From the NCBI GenBank assembly GCA_946414805.1, contig CAMKPZ010000002.1, positions 238,617 through 302,616 on the forward strand: a stretch of 64,000 nucleotides of DNA. The letters run 5' to 3'. Under the pieces are notes generated by a model. It was not told the DNA's origin, did not search any database, and saw nothing but the letters and a program-made list of their open reading frames with translations. Origin of the DNA: an uncultured Bacteroidales bacterium. Lineage in GTDB: Bacteria; Bacteroidota; Bacteroidia; Bacteroidales; Paludibacteraceae. The position numbers were made by a program, and so were the translations under genes. Below are positions 33,443-42,924 of the stretch, piece after piece. The stretch's first letter is position 1. Each line of letters starts with the position of its first letter.

Positions 33443-36400
33443 ATGAAACGGTTACTATTTACTCTCGTCGCAGCCTGTGCGGTCTTCTTCACCGCCTCTG
33501 CGCAAACTCCTGGTTACGCCATCTTCGGCGATGTGCCAGATGATTACACCGACATTAGGTCTTCGGTAAATGTTCCGAACGTATCGGAAGGAATTCTTAC
33601 GATCTCTGGCACACAACACTCAGACCATATTTGCCAGACTGCAAGCACAAGTATTGAAGTGAAGCCGTTATCTAATTTTGATATGACGCTATCTGGGGAC
33701 TTTGCTATCCATATGAAAATTAAAAAAGCAGAGGGTACTAACAATAACGTTCAACTCTCTTTTTGCTGTAATAATTGGAACTCCATTCGAGCTGGGTTCT
33801 TGATTGAAACAATGTCATTACCTACTGATGATTTTGAAGAGGTTATCATTAAACACAGTGATAAAATGGTCAATGGCGGGGGACAATATTATTGCGATGG
33901 TAATCTCACTGGAACACATACGTGGAATAGCAATGGTGATTTTTTACGGATAGCGGCTGCCACTGGAGAAGTTATTTATATTAGTCAGATCTATATAGAG
34001 GTGGAACATACAGAGCCATTAGTTCCGCAAGCTCCTAAACGCTACTATTTTGTTCGCGGAGGTGATCTTCCCGTAATTGATGGTGTAGAATGTGTGGATC
34101 TCCGTGCCACCACCTATTCTGCATGGGGAACAAATAGCATTAGTGCGCCGACATTAAATGACAACGGCGCTTCACTTACACTGCCGAATAGTTGGTTTGC
34201 AGCAGACCTGAAACCCAAAGCTCAGTGCATGGCTGACGTCCGTAAAGCGGATTGGTATTTGCGTATGAAATTCAAAACTGATGCTTCTTCATTAGCTGGG
34301 CAAAATCTCCGTATCAATCTAAGCAATGGTGCTAACAACTTCCATTTGACAAATGACTACGGAGACGGTGAGTGGCATGATATTACATTTGCCTTAGCTG
34401 ATGCGGCCAATACCTTGCGTTCGTTCCCCGTTTCTGCAAATGATATTGCATTCCAATTACATGCCAACGGATCCTTGAACGGTACGTATTTCGATATTGA
34501 ATACGCATATCTTACCAACGATCCGACTACAGACGAGAAACCGGCTATTGTGGATAATGTACCTCCAACTAATTTCAGCGTAACGGAGAAAGCTGGTGCT
34601 ACCACCCATAATAAAGCGACACTCCAACTCTACGCGGAGGATGAAGATACCCCTATTACTTATACCATCCATTATGCCGTAAAGAATTCAGGAGTAGCTC
34701 CTACAGAGGTCATTGTGAATGGAGCGCAGGGTACAACGGTTGAGAAAGAGATTTCCGGCCTTTTGCCAGAAACAACATACAGTTTCTCTGTTGTTGCTTC
34801 CGATCCGAATGGTAACGAGACCACAGCAACGGAGATAGATATTACAACTACTACATTAGTAGAAACGCGTTATTATTTCTTCCGTGGCGATCCTGCCTCT
34901 GTCACCCTTCCTTCCACAGGAGTTATTTCATACGATTTACGAGAAGGTGTTGGTTCTACGGTGGGAAATGGTGGAGGTTTCACACATTCACAGAAAAAAT
35001 ACTATACTGCTTTCGTAAATGGCGGCAGCGGTTGGTGGAGTTTTAACCAAAATCTATCTTCCGCTAAAGATATGTCTGAAATCTCTCAGGCAGATTGGTA
35101 TCTTGTTGTGAAATTCAGAACAACTATTACATATGGTAATTTTAACATCCGACTTAATAATGAAGTAAGTTACCAAAACGGACAAAACTTGACATATGAG
35201 TCAGACGGCTCATGGAATGTATTGACACTTGCATTGGCTGATGCGAAGAATACGCTGAACTATAGCGCCTCGCAAACCGGCACCGTATTTCAGTTCCATG
35301 CTGATGGCGGAGCAGGTTATCTCGACATCGCGTACGCATACCTTACTAACAATGCTGCCAATGTAGATGATTTAGCAGATAATGTAGCACCTGTTATTTC
35401 GTCCATATCTGACGGAGACAAAACGACCAGCAGTGTTGTACTGACAGTAACTGCTTCCGACGACAGCGGCGAGGACATTACTTATATTGTTAAAGAAGGT
35501 ACAACCGTTCTGACTTCTACTCCTGCTACCGGTGCTTCTGGTGCGGCTACTGCCATTACTGTATCCGAATTGGTAGGGCAAAATCATACCTTGACCGTCA
35601 TTGCTCGCGATGGAGCAGGTAATGAGGTGTCGCAGAATATTAATGTGGAGCTTTTGGATGCTGATACTCCTCCGCATGATTTGGTTGTAACAACCACTCA
35701 CGATGATCGTTCAGTAACCTTCACGATGACTGCCGAGGATAACAACGCTGCACTTATTTATGCCATCTTGGATGCAAACAATGCAGATGCAGTTCTGGTA
35801 GATAATATCGCAGGAACTTCCGGAGAAGAAAAGGTGTACACATTGAAAGGCCTTTCTTCCGAAACAACTTATTCCTTCAAGGTACGCGTTACTGATAATG
35901 GCAGCAACTCCATTACCTCGGATGCAATCAATGTCACTACCGACGCCTTTGTAGAGCATCGTTTCTACCTCACGCGTGGCGATAACACTGGCGTACTGCC
36001 TTCAGGCGCAAACCTGACAAGTACTTTGGTAAACTGCAACGTGACCTATAGTAACAATACTTTTACCAAAGACACACGTATAGATAAGTATTTGAGCCAA
36101 AAAACAACTTCTACGTGGTTCGCATTAGATGTCAAGCCAACAGAAACAGTTGCAAATGATATTGATGATGATTGGTATATTGTGGTACGTTTCCGCACGA
36201 ACATGAATGACAATGTATTCTTCGGAAATCGTTTGCAGTTCAATCTTGTTAGCGGAGGAAATAATTTTAATATTAGCAACAATGAATGGGTGAAATATAA
36301 TGACGGTGCTTGGCACACCGCTTCGTTTAGAATTAGTAACCATGCCGGTTCGCTTCCTGCTTCCTACCTGACATCAGGGCAGCTGGCACTCCAAATACAT

Positions 36401-37165
36401 ATAGCCAATCAGGTCGTTGCCGGCGAATACCTCGACATCGACTACATCTACTTTACGGATGACATCACCTCTTTGGACGAAGGTACGCAGACACACAAAC
36501 GCGTTGTCCTGAAAGAGGATGCGGACAACGCCGCTGCGATAAGCAGCAATATTACCGTTGATGCGGATTTACAGCGTTCGTTTGTGGCTGATGGCGAGTA
36601 TTACACACTCTGTATGCCGTTCGATATGACAGAGGAGCAGGTATCCAATGCGTTCGGTTCTTGCACACTCGCTAAATTGGAGAGCAGCGAACTTCGCGGC
36701 GCAGATATGATTCACCTCAATTTCGATTATGTTCATTCGATTGAAGCGGGAGTGCCTTACCTCTTCCTGCCTTCTGCTGATGTACAGGCTCCGCTGATTG
36801 AGGGTGTGACGATTGATAATGCGGCTTCAACGGAGATAGTCACCACTTATTTCACCATGCGTGGTATCTATGCGCCTACCGCCCTGTCCGCCGGAACCGA
36901 TTACTTCCTCTATGACGGTTATTTGTACGCCGTAAATGACAATGCTGAACTTAAAGCTTTCCGCTCCTATTTCTTATTGAGCGGAAATGCACCTGTTCCG
37001 GCACCCGGCACTCGCGCACGTATCATGTTCAATGAGACTCAGACTCCGACAGACATCGACCAGACTACCGTAACGCCGGTGGCAGAGAAGATTCTGCGTG
37101 ACGGCCGGATTTATATCCGCCGTGGAGATAAGGTCTATACAATCAATGGTCAAATAGTTAAATAA
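33443..37165 (+). CDS. Large secreted multi-module protein (N-module, three R-modules, FN3-like domains)
   Basis: A 1240-residue protein with signal MKRLLFTLVAACAVFFTASA. The order is N-module (GYAIFGDVPDDYTDIRSSV), R-module (RYYFVRGGDLP to IEYAYLTND), FN3-like (SVTEKAGATTHNKATLQL to TTYSFSVVASDPNGNETT), R-module (RYYFFRGDPAS to IAYAYLTNN), two more Ig/FN3-like repeats (~650-835), R-module (RFYLTRGDNTG to IDYIYFTDD), a C-terminal domain of about 190 residues, and ILRDGRIYIRRGDKVYTING. Codons in 33.56-36.45 kb are distinctly more A/T-rich than in neighbours, suggesting separate origin. Probably surface-displayed. The function is unknown. Confidence 0.78.
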   Translation: MKRLLFTLVAACAVFFTASAQTPGYAIFGDVPDDYTDIRSSVNVPNVSEGILTISGTQHSDHICQTASTSIEVKPLSNFDMTLSGDFAIHMKIKKAEGTNNNVQLSFCCNNWNSIRAGFLIETMSLPTDDFEEVIIKHSDKMVNGGGQYYCDGNLTGTHTWNSNGDFLRIAAATGEVIYISQIYIEVEHTEPLVPQAPKRYYFVRGGDLPVIDGVECVDLRATTYSAWGTNSISAPTLNDNGASLTLPNSWFAADLKPKAQCMADVRKADWYLRMKFKTDASSLAGQNLRINLSNGANNFHLTNDYGDGEWHDITFALADAANTLRSFPVSANDIAFQLHANGSLNGTYFDIEYAYLTNDPTTDEKPAIVDNVPPTNFSVTEKAGATTHNKATLQLYAEDEDTPITYTIHYAVKNSGVAPTEVIVNGAQGTTVEKEISGLLPETTYSFSVVASDPNGNETTATEIDITTTTLVETRYYFFRGDPASVTLPSTGVISYDLREGVGSTVGNGGGFTHSQKKYYTAFVNGGSGWWSFNQNLSSAKDMSEISQADWYLVVKFRTTITYGNFNIRLNNEVSYQNGQNLTYESDGSWNVLTLALADAKNTLNYSASQTGTVFQFHADGGAGYLDIAYAYLTNNAANVDDLADNVAPVISSISDGDKTTSSVVLTVTASDDSGEDITYIVKEGTTVLTSTPATGASGAATAITVSELVGQNHTLTVIARDGAGNEVSQNINVELLDADTPPHDLVVTTTHDDRSVTFTMTAEDNNAALIYAILDANNADAVLVDNIAGTSGEEKVYTLKGLSSETTYSFKVRVTDNGSNSITSDAINVTTDAFVEHRFYLTRGDNTGVLPSGANLTSTLVNCNVTYSNNTFTKDTRIDKYLSQKTTSTWFALDVKPTETVANDIDDDWYIVVRFRTNMNDNVFFGNRLQFNLVSGGNNFNISNNEWVKYNDGAWHTASFRISNHAGSLPASYLTSGQLALQIHIANQVVAGEYLDIDYIYFTDDITSLDEGTQTHKRVVLKEDADNAAAISSNITVDADLQRSFVADGEYYTLCMPFDMTEEQVSNAFGSCTLAKLESSELRGADMIHLNFDYVHSIEAGVPYLFLPSADVQAPLIEGVTIDNAASTEIVTTYFTMRGIYAPTALSAGTDYFLYDGYLYAVNDNAELKAFRSYFLLSGNAPVPAPGTRARIMFNETQTPTDIDQTTVTPVAEKILRDGRIYIRRGDKVYTINGQIVK

Positions 37166-37174
37166 TTGCAGCAT

Positions 37175-37324
37175 ATGAAAACCAAATATCAAACACCGGT
37201 TGTAACCTTTCAATCAATCCGGTTACAGCAAATGATCCTGAATGTCTCCGGCTCGGGAATAAAAGGTACGAATGATAACAACAACGGCGGATTTCCTATT
37301 ATTCCTACCGATTGGGGAAGATAA
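37175..37324 (+). CDS. Small Bacteroidales-type peptide, 49 residues
   Basis: The frame reads MKTKYQTPVVTFQSIRLQQM, then ILNVSGSGIKGTNDNNNGG, and ends PIIPTDWGR. Small proteins of this form (short basic start, a TPxVxxxxIRLQQMI-like segment, a Gly/Asn-rich middle and a Trp-containing end) are frequent beside surface-protein genes in Bacteroidales and have no known role. It starts 9 bp after the previous stop and ends 22 bp before the next ATG, so it fits the operon exactly. Confidence 0.65.
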   Translation: MKTKYQTPVVTFQSIRLQQMILNVSGSGIKGTNDNNNGGFPIIPTDWGR

Positions 37325-37346
37325 TCGTATCTAAAAACGGTTGCTT

Positions 37347-39791
37347 ATGAAGCGAATAGCGTGTATATGTCTTTTGGCTGCTTGCGCCGTGCTTGTCTCG
37401 GCGCAAGTGGCACGGCAGTTCTGGTTCGCACCGCCGTGGATGAACTCCCATCATACCGGAGAGGCTGAGTTCCACCTTATCCTCTCCGCCTATGATAACG
37501 ATGCGCACGTGGTTGTCTCGCAGCCTGCGGATGACGGTAAGGTGCTATGCGACACGATCGTCTATGCCCATAGCTATTGCGATATCATCATTGCTCCCAG
37601 GTCGGATCACAAGACTTATGCCGAGACACTGATCGAAGTGCCTTATAATGTTGTCTCCAAACGCGGTATGTTTATCTCCGCTGATCACGACATCGGCGCC
37701 TATTACCAAATCACGCATGCTAACGGTGAGGCTTATACCCTCAAGGGAAACAACGCCCTCGGTACAGAGTTTGTCGTTATGTCGCAGAACCGATACGCCA
37801 ATCAGGCGAATTATAACGGCTATATCAGCCATAATAACTCTATCCAGATTGTCGCTACCGAGGATGCCACGACCGTCACGATCTATCCCTCCCAACCCGT
37901 GATCCACGATGACGCTTCATCGTCCCTCGCCCCGATTACCGTCACCCTCAATAAGGGCGAGACCTATGCCGTCAAGGCGTCCGGCACTTCCGGCTCCGCC
38001 CATCTCATCGGTACTGTCGTGCGTTCCGACAAACCCGTCGCGGTCACTACCTCGGACGACTCGGTCGCTGCCGGATCGGGGCAGGATGCCATAGGGGAAC
38101 AACTCGTTCCTACCGATATGGCGGGTACGGATTTTACCGTTATACCCCTTGCCGGCTCCTCGCTAGAGAGCATCTATATCTTGGCCCTTCATCCCGCTAT
38201 TTCCGTCACCCTGCATAATGCCGGAGGAGAAGAGACCATCTCGCTTGATTCGCTGCAATCCGTTTCACGGATCATCAGCGGCGTCACCTACGTGCATGCC
38301 GATGCGGACATCCAGATCTTCCAACTCACCAACCGTAACGGCGAATCCGGAGGAACAGTCCTGCCGCAGATGCTCTGCACCGGATCGGATCATGTCACCT
38401 ACAAGCGTATTCCTAATAGCGATTATACGATCCTTAATATCCTTACCCAGACGGTTAACACCTCTTCGCTCTATATGAATGGCAATGAGATACCCGCTTC
38501 ATCCTTCTCCCCGGTGCCCGGTACGGATGATAAATGGTCTTATATTGCCCTCAATGTCACCTCCAAACCTGCCGACATGCCGGTGGAGATCGAGTCGGTG
38601 CGCGGTGTCTTCCAACTCGGCGTGGTGGATCATGCCTCTCTGCCGCAAGGTACGCTCACCTACGGGTTCTTCTCCAATTATGCGAACGGCACGGCGATTG
38701 ATGTGTTCGCGGAGGATGAACTTCTCGATACCGTCTTTGTCCTTTGTGAAGGAGGCACGGTCACATTGGTGGCTACTGCGCCGGACGGAGTCGGTAATTT
38801 CAAGTGGTATCGCGATAACCAATTTCTCTATGCCGGCGACACGCTGACCCTGGAGGGAGCAGGAGCCGCTATCGCAGGCCGCTACCGCGTAGAGGGAGAG
38901 AGCCGCGAGTGTACGGTGGAGAACAAGGAGTTCCTCTTTGTCGTTCAGCCCGCCCAGAAGACCATCCCTCTCACCGAAGTGACGATCGAAGAAGGCGAAT
39001 CCTATACCTGGCCCGCTAACGGCAAGACCTACACCGCCTCCGCACGTGATACACTCTGGATCCCGGTCTTCTATGACGATATAGCGGTCTCTGGATGTGA
39101 TACCGCGGTGGCGCTCCATGTGATCGTTCGGTCTTGTATTGCTGCTTCCCTCACATGCCCGGAAGAAATCTGCGGAGATGAGAGCCGGATGCTTCTCCCG
39201 TTCTCTGTCTCCGGCGGCGGCGAATATACCGTCTCGGCGGCTTTTGATGCCAGAGCGCATAGTACCGGTTTTGTGGACGGACCGATTGCTCATGACGATG
39301 AATATGTCTTCCTCCCTCTACCGGAGGCGGTGTATGCCGATACTTATTCGGCGGTGGTTACGTTCGCTCCTGCGGAAGCCGGTTGCGATACCATACGTTT
39401 CGATATCGCCTTCCTCGTGCGATATCCGGTCTCCGTCTTTACGCAGCGCTGGAATGACATCCTCGCCGTCTATAACGACCGCTATAACAGGGGGGCAGGG
39501 AATGAAGGCTATCATTTTACCGCTTTCCAGTGGTACAAGGATGGTTCGCCTATACCCGGCGCTAACGGATCCTATTATTATGTCGGACCCGAGGAACAAC
39601 TGGATTGCAATGCCCTCTATTCCGTCCTCCTCATGCGCGATGACGGCGTGGAGATACGCTCCTGCGAATACCAACCTGTCCGTACCGATGTGCCCGACAT
39701 GGCGCCTGCCTATAAGTCGCTGCAGCAGGGCACGATCATCATCCACCGGGAAGGACGGCAATACACTATCTACGGAACTTTGGTGCAATGA
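37347..39791 (+). CDS. IgGFc-binding-like surface protein with shared C-terminal motif
   Basis: An 814-residue secreted protein (signal MKRIACICLLAACAVLVSA; ATG 37347 preferred over a TTG two codons upstream). Residues ~22-430 resemble the IgGFc-binding N-terminal domain seen in bacterial adhesins (REFWFAPP-like QFWFAPPWMN, GAYYQITHANGEAYTLKG, LGTEFVVMSQN, VTIYPSQPV, LIGTVVRSDKPVAVTTSDDS, EQLVPTDMAGTDFTVIPL). Ig-like/PKD-like segments follow, and the end is LQQGTIIIHREGRQYTIYG. In Bacteroidota such proteins often accompany large surface assemblies. Its stop overlaps the next ATG (ATGA), coupling it to the OmpA-family protein. The ligand is unknown. Confidence 0.78.
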   Translation: MKRIACICLLAACAVLVSAQVARQFWFAPPWMNSHHTGEAEFHLILSAYDNDAHVVVSQPADDGKVLCDTIVYAHSYCDIIIAPRSDHKTYAETLIEVPYNVVSKRGMFISADHDIGAYYQITHANGEAYTLKGNNALGTEFVVMSQNRYANQANYNGYISHNNSIQIVATEDATTVTIYPSQPVIHDDASSSLAPITVTLNKGETYAVKASGTSGSAHLIGTVVRSDKPVAVTTSDDSVAAGSGQDAIGEQLVPTDMAGTDFTVIPLAGSSLESIYILALHPAISVTLHNAGGEETISLDSLQSVSRIISGVTYVHADADIQIFQLTNRNGESGGTVLPQMLCTGSDHVTYKRIPNSDYTILNILTQTVNTSSLYMNGNEIPASSFSPVPGTDDKWSYIALNVTSKPADMPVEIESVRGVFQLGVVDHASLPQGTLTYGFFSNYANGTAIDVFAEDELLDTVFVLCEGGTVTLVATAPDGVGNFKWYRDNQFLYAGDTLTLEGAGAAIAGRYRVEGESRECTVENKEFLFVVQPAQKTIPLTEVTIEEGESYTWPANGKTYTASARDTLWIPVFYDDIAVSGCDTAVALHVIVRSCIAASLTCPEEICGDESRMLLPFSVSGGGEYTVSAAFDARAHSTGFVDGPIAHDDEYVFLPLPEAVYADTYSAVVTFAPAEAGCDTIRFDIAFLVRYPVSVFTQRWNDILAVYNDRYNRGAGNEGYHFTAFQWYKDGSPIPGANGSYYYVGPEEQLDCNALYSVLLMRDDGVEIRSCEYQPVRTDVPDMAPAYKSLQQGTIIIHREGRQYTIYGTLVQ

Positions 39792-41089
39792 AAACGCTAT
39801 CCCGCTATATAACGCTTGTTCTTCTGGTGCTCTGTTCGGCGGGTGCCGCTGCTCAGATGCGCGATTCCCTGCTCACACATTATATAGGGATAGAGGGACA
39901 TATCGGGTATGATAACCTTTTCACCCGTCGCGACGGACTGCGTGACATTGGCGGAGTCGGAGGCGGGGTAGGGTTCGCCTATAAGTTCCAATACCGCCCG
40001 TGGCGCTTCCAGACGGGAGTGGCTGTCACTTCCCTCAACTCCCTCTCGAAGGGAGGATGGTACTCCGCTGTCCCGATGTCCGGTTCCTATCCCTCTATGG
40101 AGCTGCGTGAGCGGTATGACGATGTGCGCTATAACCGCCATGCCCTGTCGCTCTCTATCCCTGTCAAAGTCGGATACCGCTATCGTGACTGGACCTTTAT
40201 GGCAGGGCTGCGTGCCGGACTGCCCGTATGGCAGACGGCGGTGTTTGAGGGGAATAAACGTACTACCCTCATGGATGAGCAGCTCTATGATGAGTTCATC
40301 GATATGCCGAACCACGGACTGACCACCACTCCTTTCCGCGAGATACACCCCCGGACAATGCAGTACGATCTGGCGGTTGAGGCGGAGGTGGTATGGGATC
40401 TGGATAAATATCTGGCATACCACCCCAAGAAGAAAGCACGCGGACGCAATAGGAAAAAGACCTTCCGCGAACTGCTGCACTACGAGGCATCCCTCTTTGC
40501 TTCGGTAGGTGTACTCAATTCCGGTACGGTGGAAGAACCGCTCAATAGCCTTTTCGTTGGCGGCCGGTTTGCCGTCTTCTATGAGTTTGAGCACCCGAAG
40601 GCGAAGAAGAAAAACTCTTCAAAGCCGAAACCCCAACCCAAAACCAAGCCGAAGCCGCAACAGCAGCCCAAGCCGAAGCCGAAACAGGTAGCGCCTCCTG
40701 CTCCGGTTCTGCAGGATACGGTCTTCTACGGCGAACAGGCGGTCACGAAAGGCGAGAAAGTGGTGCTCAACAATCTCTATTTTGCAATAGATAAGACCGA
40801 TGTCCTCCCTTCGTCGCAGCCGGCGCTGGATGCGCTGTACCGTTTCCTTGAGGAGAATCCGGAGGTACGTATCCGCATCACCGGTCATACGGACAATACC
40901 GCTTCGGAAGCGTATAATCTCCGTTTGTCAAAAGGCAGGGCGGATGCGGTGGCGAAGAAGATGTTTGAACGGGGGATTGATCCTTCACGTATCGAGACGG
41001 ACGGCAAAGGAATGTCCGAACCCGTGGCGGATAATTCCACGGAAGAAGGACGCCAGCAGAACAGACGTGTAGAATTTGTAGTTTTATAA
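39788..41089 (+). CDS. OmpA family protein: N-terminal barrel, Pro/Lys linker, peptidoglycan-binding domain
   Basis: A 433-residue outer-membrane protein. The signal peptide (MKTLSRYITLVLLVLCSAGAAA) is followed by a beta-barrel-like region (~25-270: GIEGHIGYDNLF, VGFAYKFQYRPWRFQTGVAV, PVKVGYRYRDWTFMAGLRAG). A charged Lys/Pro linker (~275-305) and a C-terminal OmpA domain (~315-433: NNLYFAIDKTDVLPSSQPAL, VRITGHTDNTASEAYNLRLS, GMSEPVADNS) complete it. It would tie the outer membrane to peptidoglycan. The barrel shares IDMPNHGLTTTPF with the protein at 42921, so the two are paralogues flanking a repeat-module gene. Confidence 0.88.
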   Translation: MKTLSRYITLVLLVLCSAGAAAQMRDSLLTHYIGIEGHIGYDNLFTRRDGLRDIGGVGGGVGFAYKFQYRPWRFQTGVAVTSLNSLSKGGWYSAVPMSGSYPSMELRERYDDVRYNRHALSLSIPVKVGYRYRDWTFMAGLRAGLPVWQTAVFEGNKRTTLMDEQLYDEFIDMPNHGLTTTPFREIHPRTMQYDLAVEAEVVWDLDKYLAYHPKKKARGRNRKKTFRELLHYEASLFASVGVLNSGTVEEPLNSLFVGGRFAVFYEFEHPKAKKKNSSKPKPQPKTKPKPQQQPKPKPKQVAPPAPVLQDTVFYGEQAVTKGEKVVLNNLYFAIDKTDVLPSSQPALDALYRFLEENPEVRIRITGHTDNTASEAYNLRLSKGRADAVAKKMFERGIDPSRIETDGKGMSEPVADNSTEEGRQQNRRVEFVVL

Positions 41090-41106
41090 ATATACTTTAT
41101 CAGACC

Positions 41107-42924
41107 ATGAAAAGAATCTGGATACTCTTGGCACTATGTGCGGCGATGATCACTGCCCGCGCGGAAAATCGGATCTATTTCTTCCGCGCCCATGATCTAC
41201 CCTCCGAGGTGCAAACCGTTGATCTGCGCCCCGACCACGGTATAGCGCAACTCACCCTCAATAATATATATGCGGATGAGAACGCCCGCTATGCCCTTTT
41301 TACCAAGAAGGCGGATAGCTGGTGGCAGGTAATGGTGGAGACGGCGAAAGGACACACGGTAGATCTCAGCGCGGTGAATGAATCATGGTATCTGAAGATA
41401 AAGATCCGGCGTACCGTCAATTATCCGCTTACTCTTGTGCTGGCGGGAGCCGGAACGGCGAATGGCTATGCTCTCCCTGTATCCAAAGTCCCTGCGAACG
41501 GAGAGTGGGTGGAGTTGTCCATTCCTCTGGCGGATTTTCCTGTATTGCCTTCTTTCTCGGAGAAGTATGCAGGACGGTTGTTGCAGATCCACTCCGATCT
41601 GGGCTATGCGGGCGATCAGGTAGGTATCGATTATTGCTATCTCACGGATAATGCCGCTTCGGTTGACCCCGGTACGGTGCAAGCCCCCAAACGCTATTAT
41701 CTGGTCGCTAATACCCGCACCCCCTTGTCAGGAGTGCCCTATACCGTGGTGGATTATTCCGGAGACATTGAAACCCGCGAAGACGGATGGCAGCAGTGGT
41801 CCTACATCCCCTTCCCCTACTATTCGATGGAGAGCACGATGCCGGTAGCGCTACAACTTTTGGCTACACGCGCTCTGTCGATGCCCGATATCAATGAGGA
41901 GTGGTATCTCGTAGCTCAGATCCGCACTAATATACAGGGTGCCTTCGCCTGCCGGCTGTACCTGCCGGACGGGAGCGCGTATGTGGATACGGTCGCTTCT
42001 TCCGATTGGACCCGCGACAATGTCACTTGGAACAGGCTCTTCCTGCCCCTTGACCGCATGACACCCTATACCTATGAGGATGCGTCGGAAATAATCTTCT
42101 CTTTGTCTTCGGAAGAAGAGGCGGAGTCCGGCGAATGGAGTATGGCGTCGTTCATGCTTACAAATGATGCGGCGGCGGATGATCCGCTCCCGCTCGTGCC
42201 AGCGGATCCTTCGCAGGAGACCCGTATCTATCTCCTTAACGACGGTTCGCCCCTCCCCGCGAACATGAATTGTATAGATTACCGCCTGGATTACACCTCC
42301 TTCCTGTCCATCGGCTATGGCAATAACACCACGCGCAAGGCGTCGGATCCTTTCCTTACCCTGCTGCCTACCAACGGATGGTGGTCGGCGGACATTTCTG
42401 CCAAGACACCGGTGGACCTGACTGCTGTAGACGCCTCTTGGACGATGCACACGCGTATCAGGACAACCTCTGCTTACCGACCGGTCAATCTGATCCTCTA
42501 TAAGGAGGGAAATGCCCAGTTGGCGCGTTATCAGCTCACCGAGGCCCTTCTGCCGGTGGCGCAGAACGGCACTTGGTTTGACTTTGATATCCCGATGTCC
42601 GCTTTCCTCTCCGGATCGGCTGCGCTGATCAATTATACGGGGCGTATCCTCTCTTTCCATTCCGATAATGGTGGAGTGGCTGGTGTAGAGGTGAGCATGG
42701 AGTACTTGTATTTCTCCCATGCCGGAGAGTCCAAACCAGACCCCCAACCGGGACAATCTACGATAGACGAACCGGAGCTGACTCCTGTAGAAGAGAAGGA
42801 TCCGACGGAGGGTATAGAACCTACAAACTATTTGTATCAACCGGTGAAGGAACTCCGTGACGGGCATTTATATATCCGTGTAGGAGAAAAAACAATGGAT
42901 GTTCTCGGAAGAGTAGTATATTGA
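41107..42924 (+). CDS. Secreted protein of three tandem R-modules with shared C-terminal motif
   Basis: A 605-residue protein with signal MKRIWILLALCAAMITARA. It is almost entirely three R-modules: ~21-185 (RIYFFRAHDLP to IDYCYLTDN), ~197-365 (RYYLVANTRTP to ASFMLTND) and ~377-540 (RIYLLNDGSPLP to MEYLYFSHA). Each has a WWxV/WYLKIKIR-type core, an ASP-rich linker and a DDP/DPG spacer. The tail is ELRDGHLYIRVGEKTMDVLG. It is the clearest example of the module in pure tandem form. No enzymatic motif is seen, so a binding or structural role is inferred. Confidence 0.78.
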   Translation: MKRIWILLALCAAMITARAENRIYFFRAHDLPSEVQTVDLRPDHGIAQLTLNNIYADENARYALFTKKADSWWQVMVETAKGHTVDLSAVNESWYLKIKIRRTVNYPLTLVLAGAGTANGYALPVSKVPANGEWVELSIPLADFPVLPSFSEKYAGRLLQIHSDLGYAGDQVGIDYCYLTDNAASVDPGTVQAPKRYYLVANTRTPLSGVPYTVVDYSGDIETREDGWQQWSYIPFPYYSMESTMPVALQLLATRALSMPDINEEWYLVAQIRTNIQGAFACRLYLPDGSAYVDTVASSDWTRDNVTWNRLFLPLDRMTPYTYEDASEIIFSLSSEEEAESGEWSMASFMLTNDAAADDPLPLVPADPSQETRIYLLNDGSPLPANMNCIDYRLDYTSFLSIGYGNNTTRKASDPFLTLLPTNGWWSADISAKTPVDLTAVDASWTMHTRIRTTSAYRPVNLILYKEGNAQLARYQLTEALLPVAQNGTWFDFDIPMSAFLSGSAALINYTGRILSFHSDNGGVAGVEVSMEYLYFSHAGESKPDPQPGQSTIDEPELTPVEEKDPTEGIEPTNYLYQPVKELRDGHLYIRVGEKTMDVLGRVVY

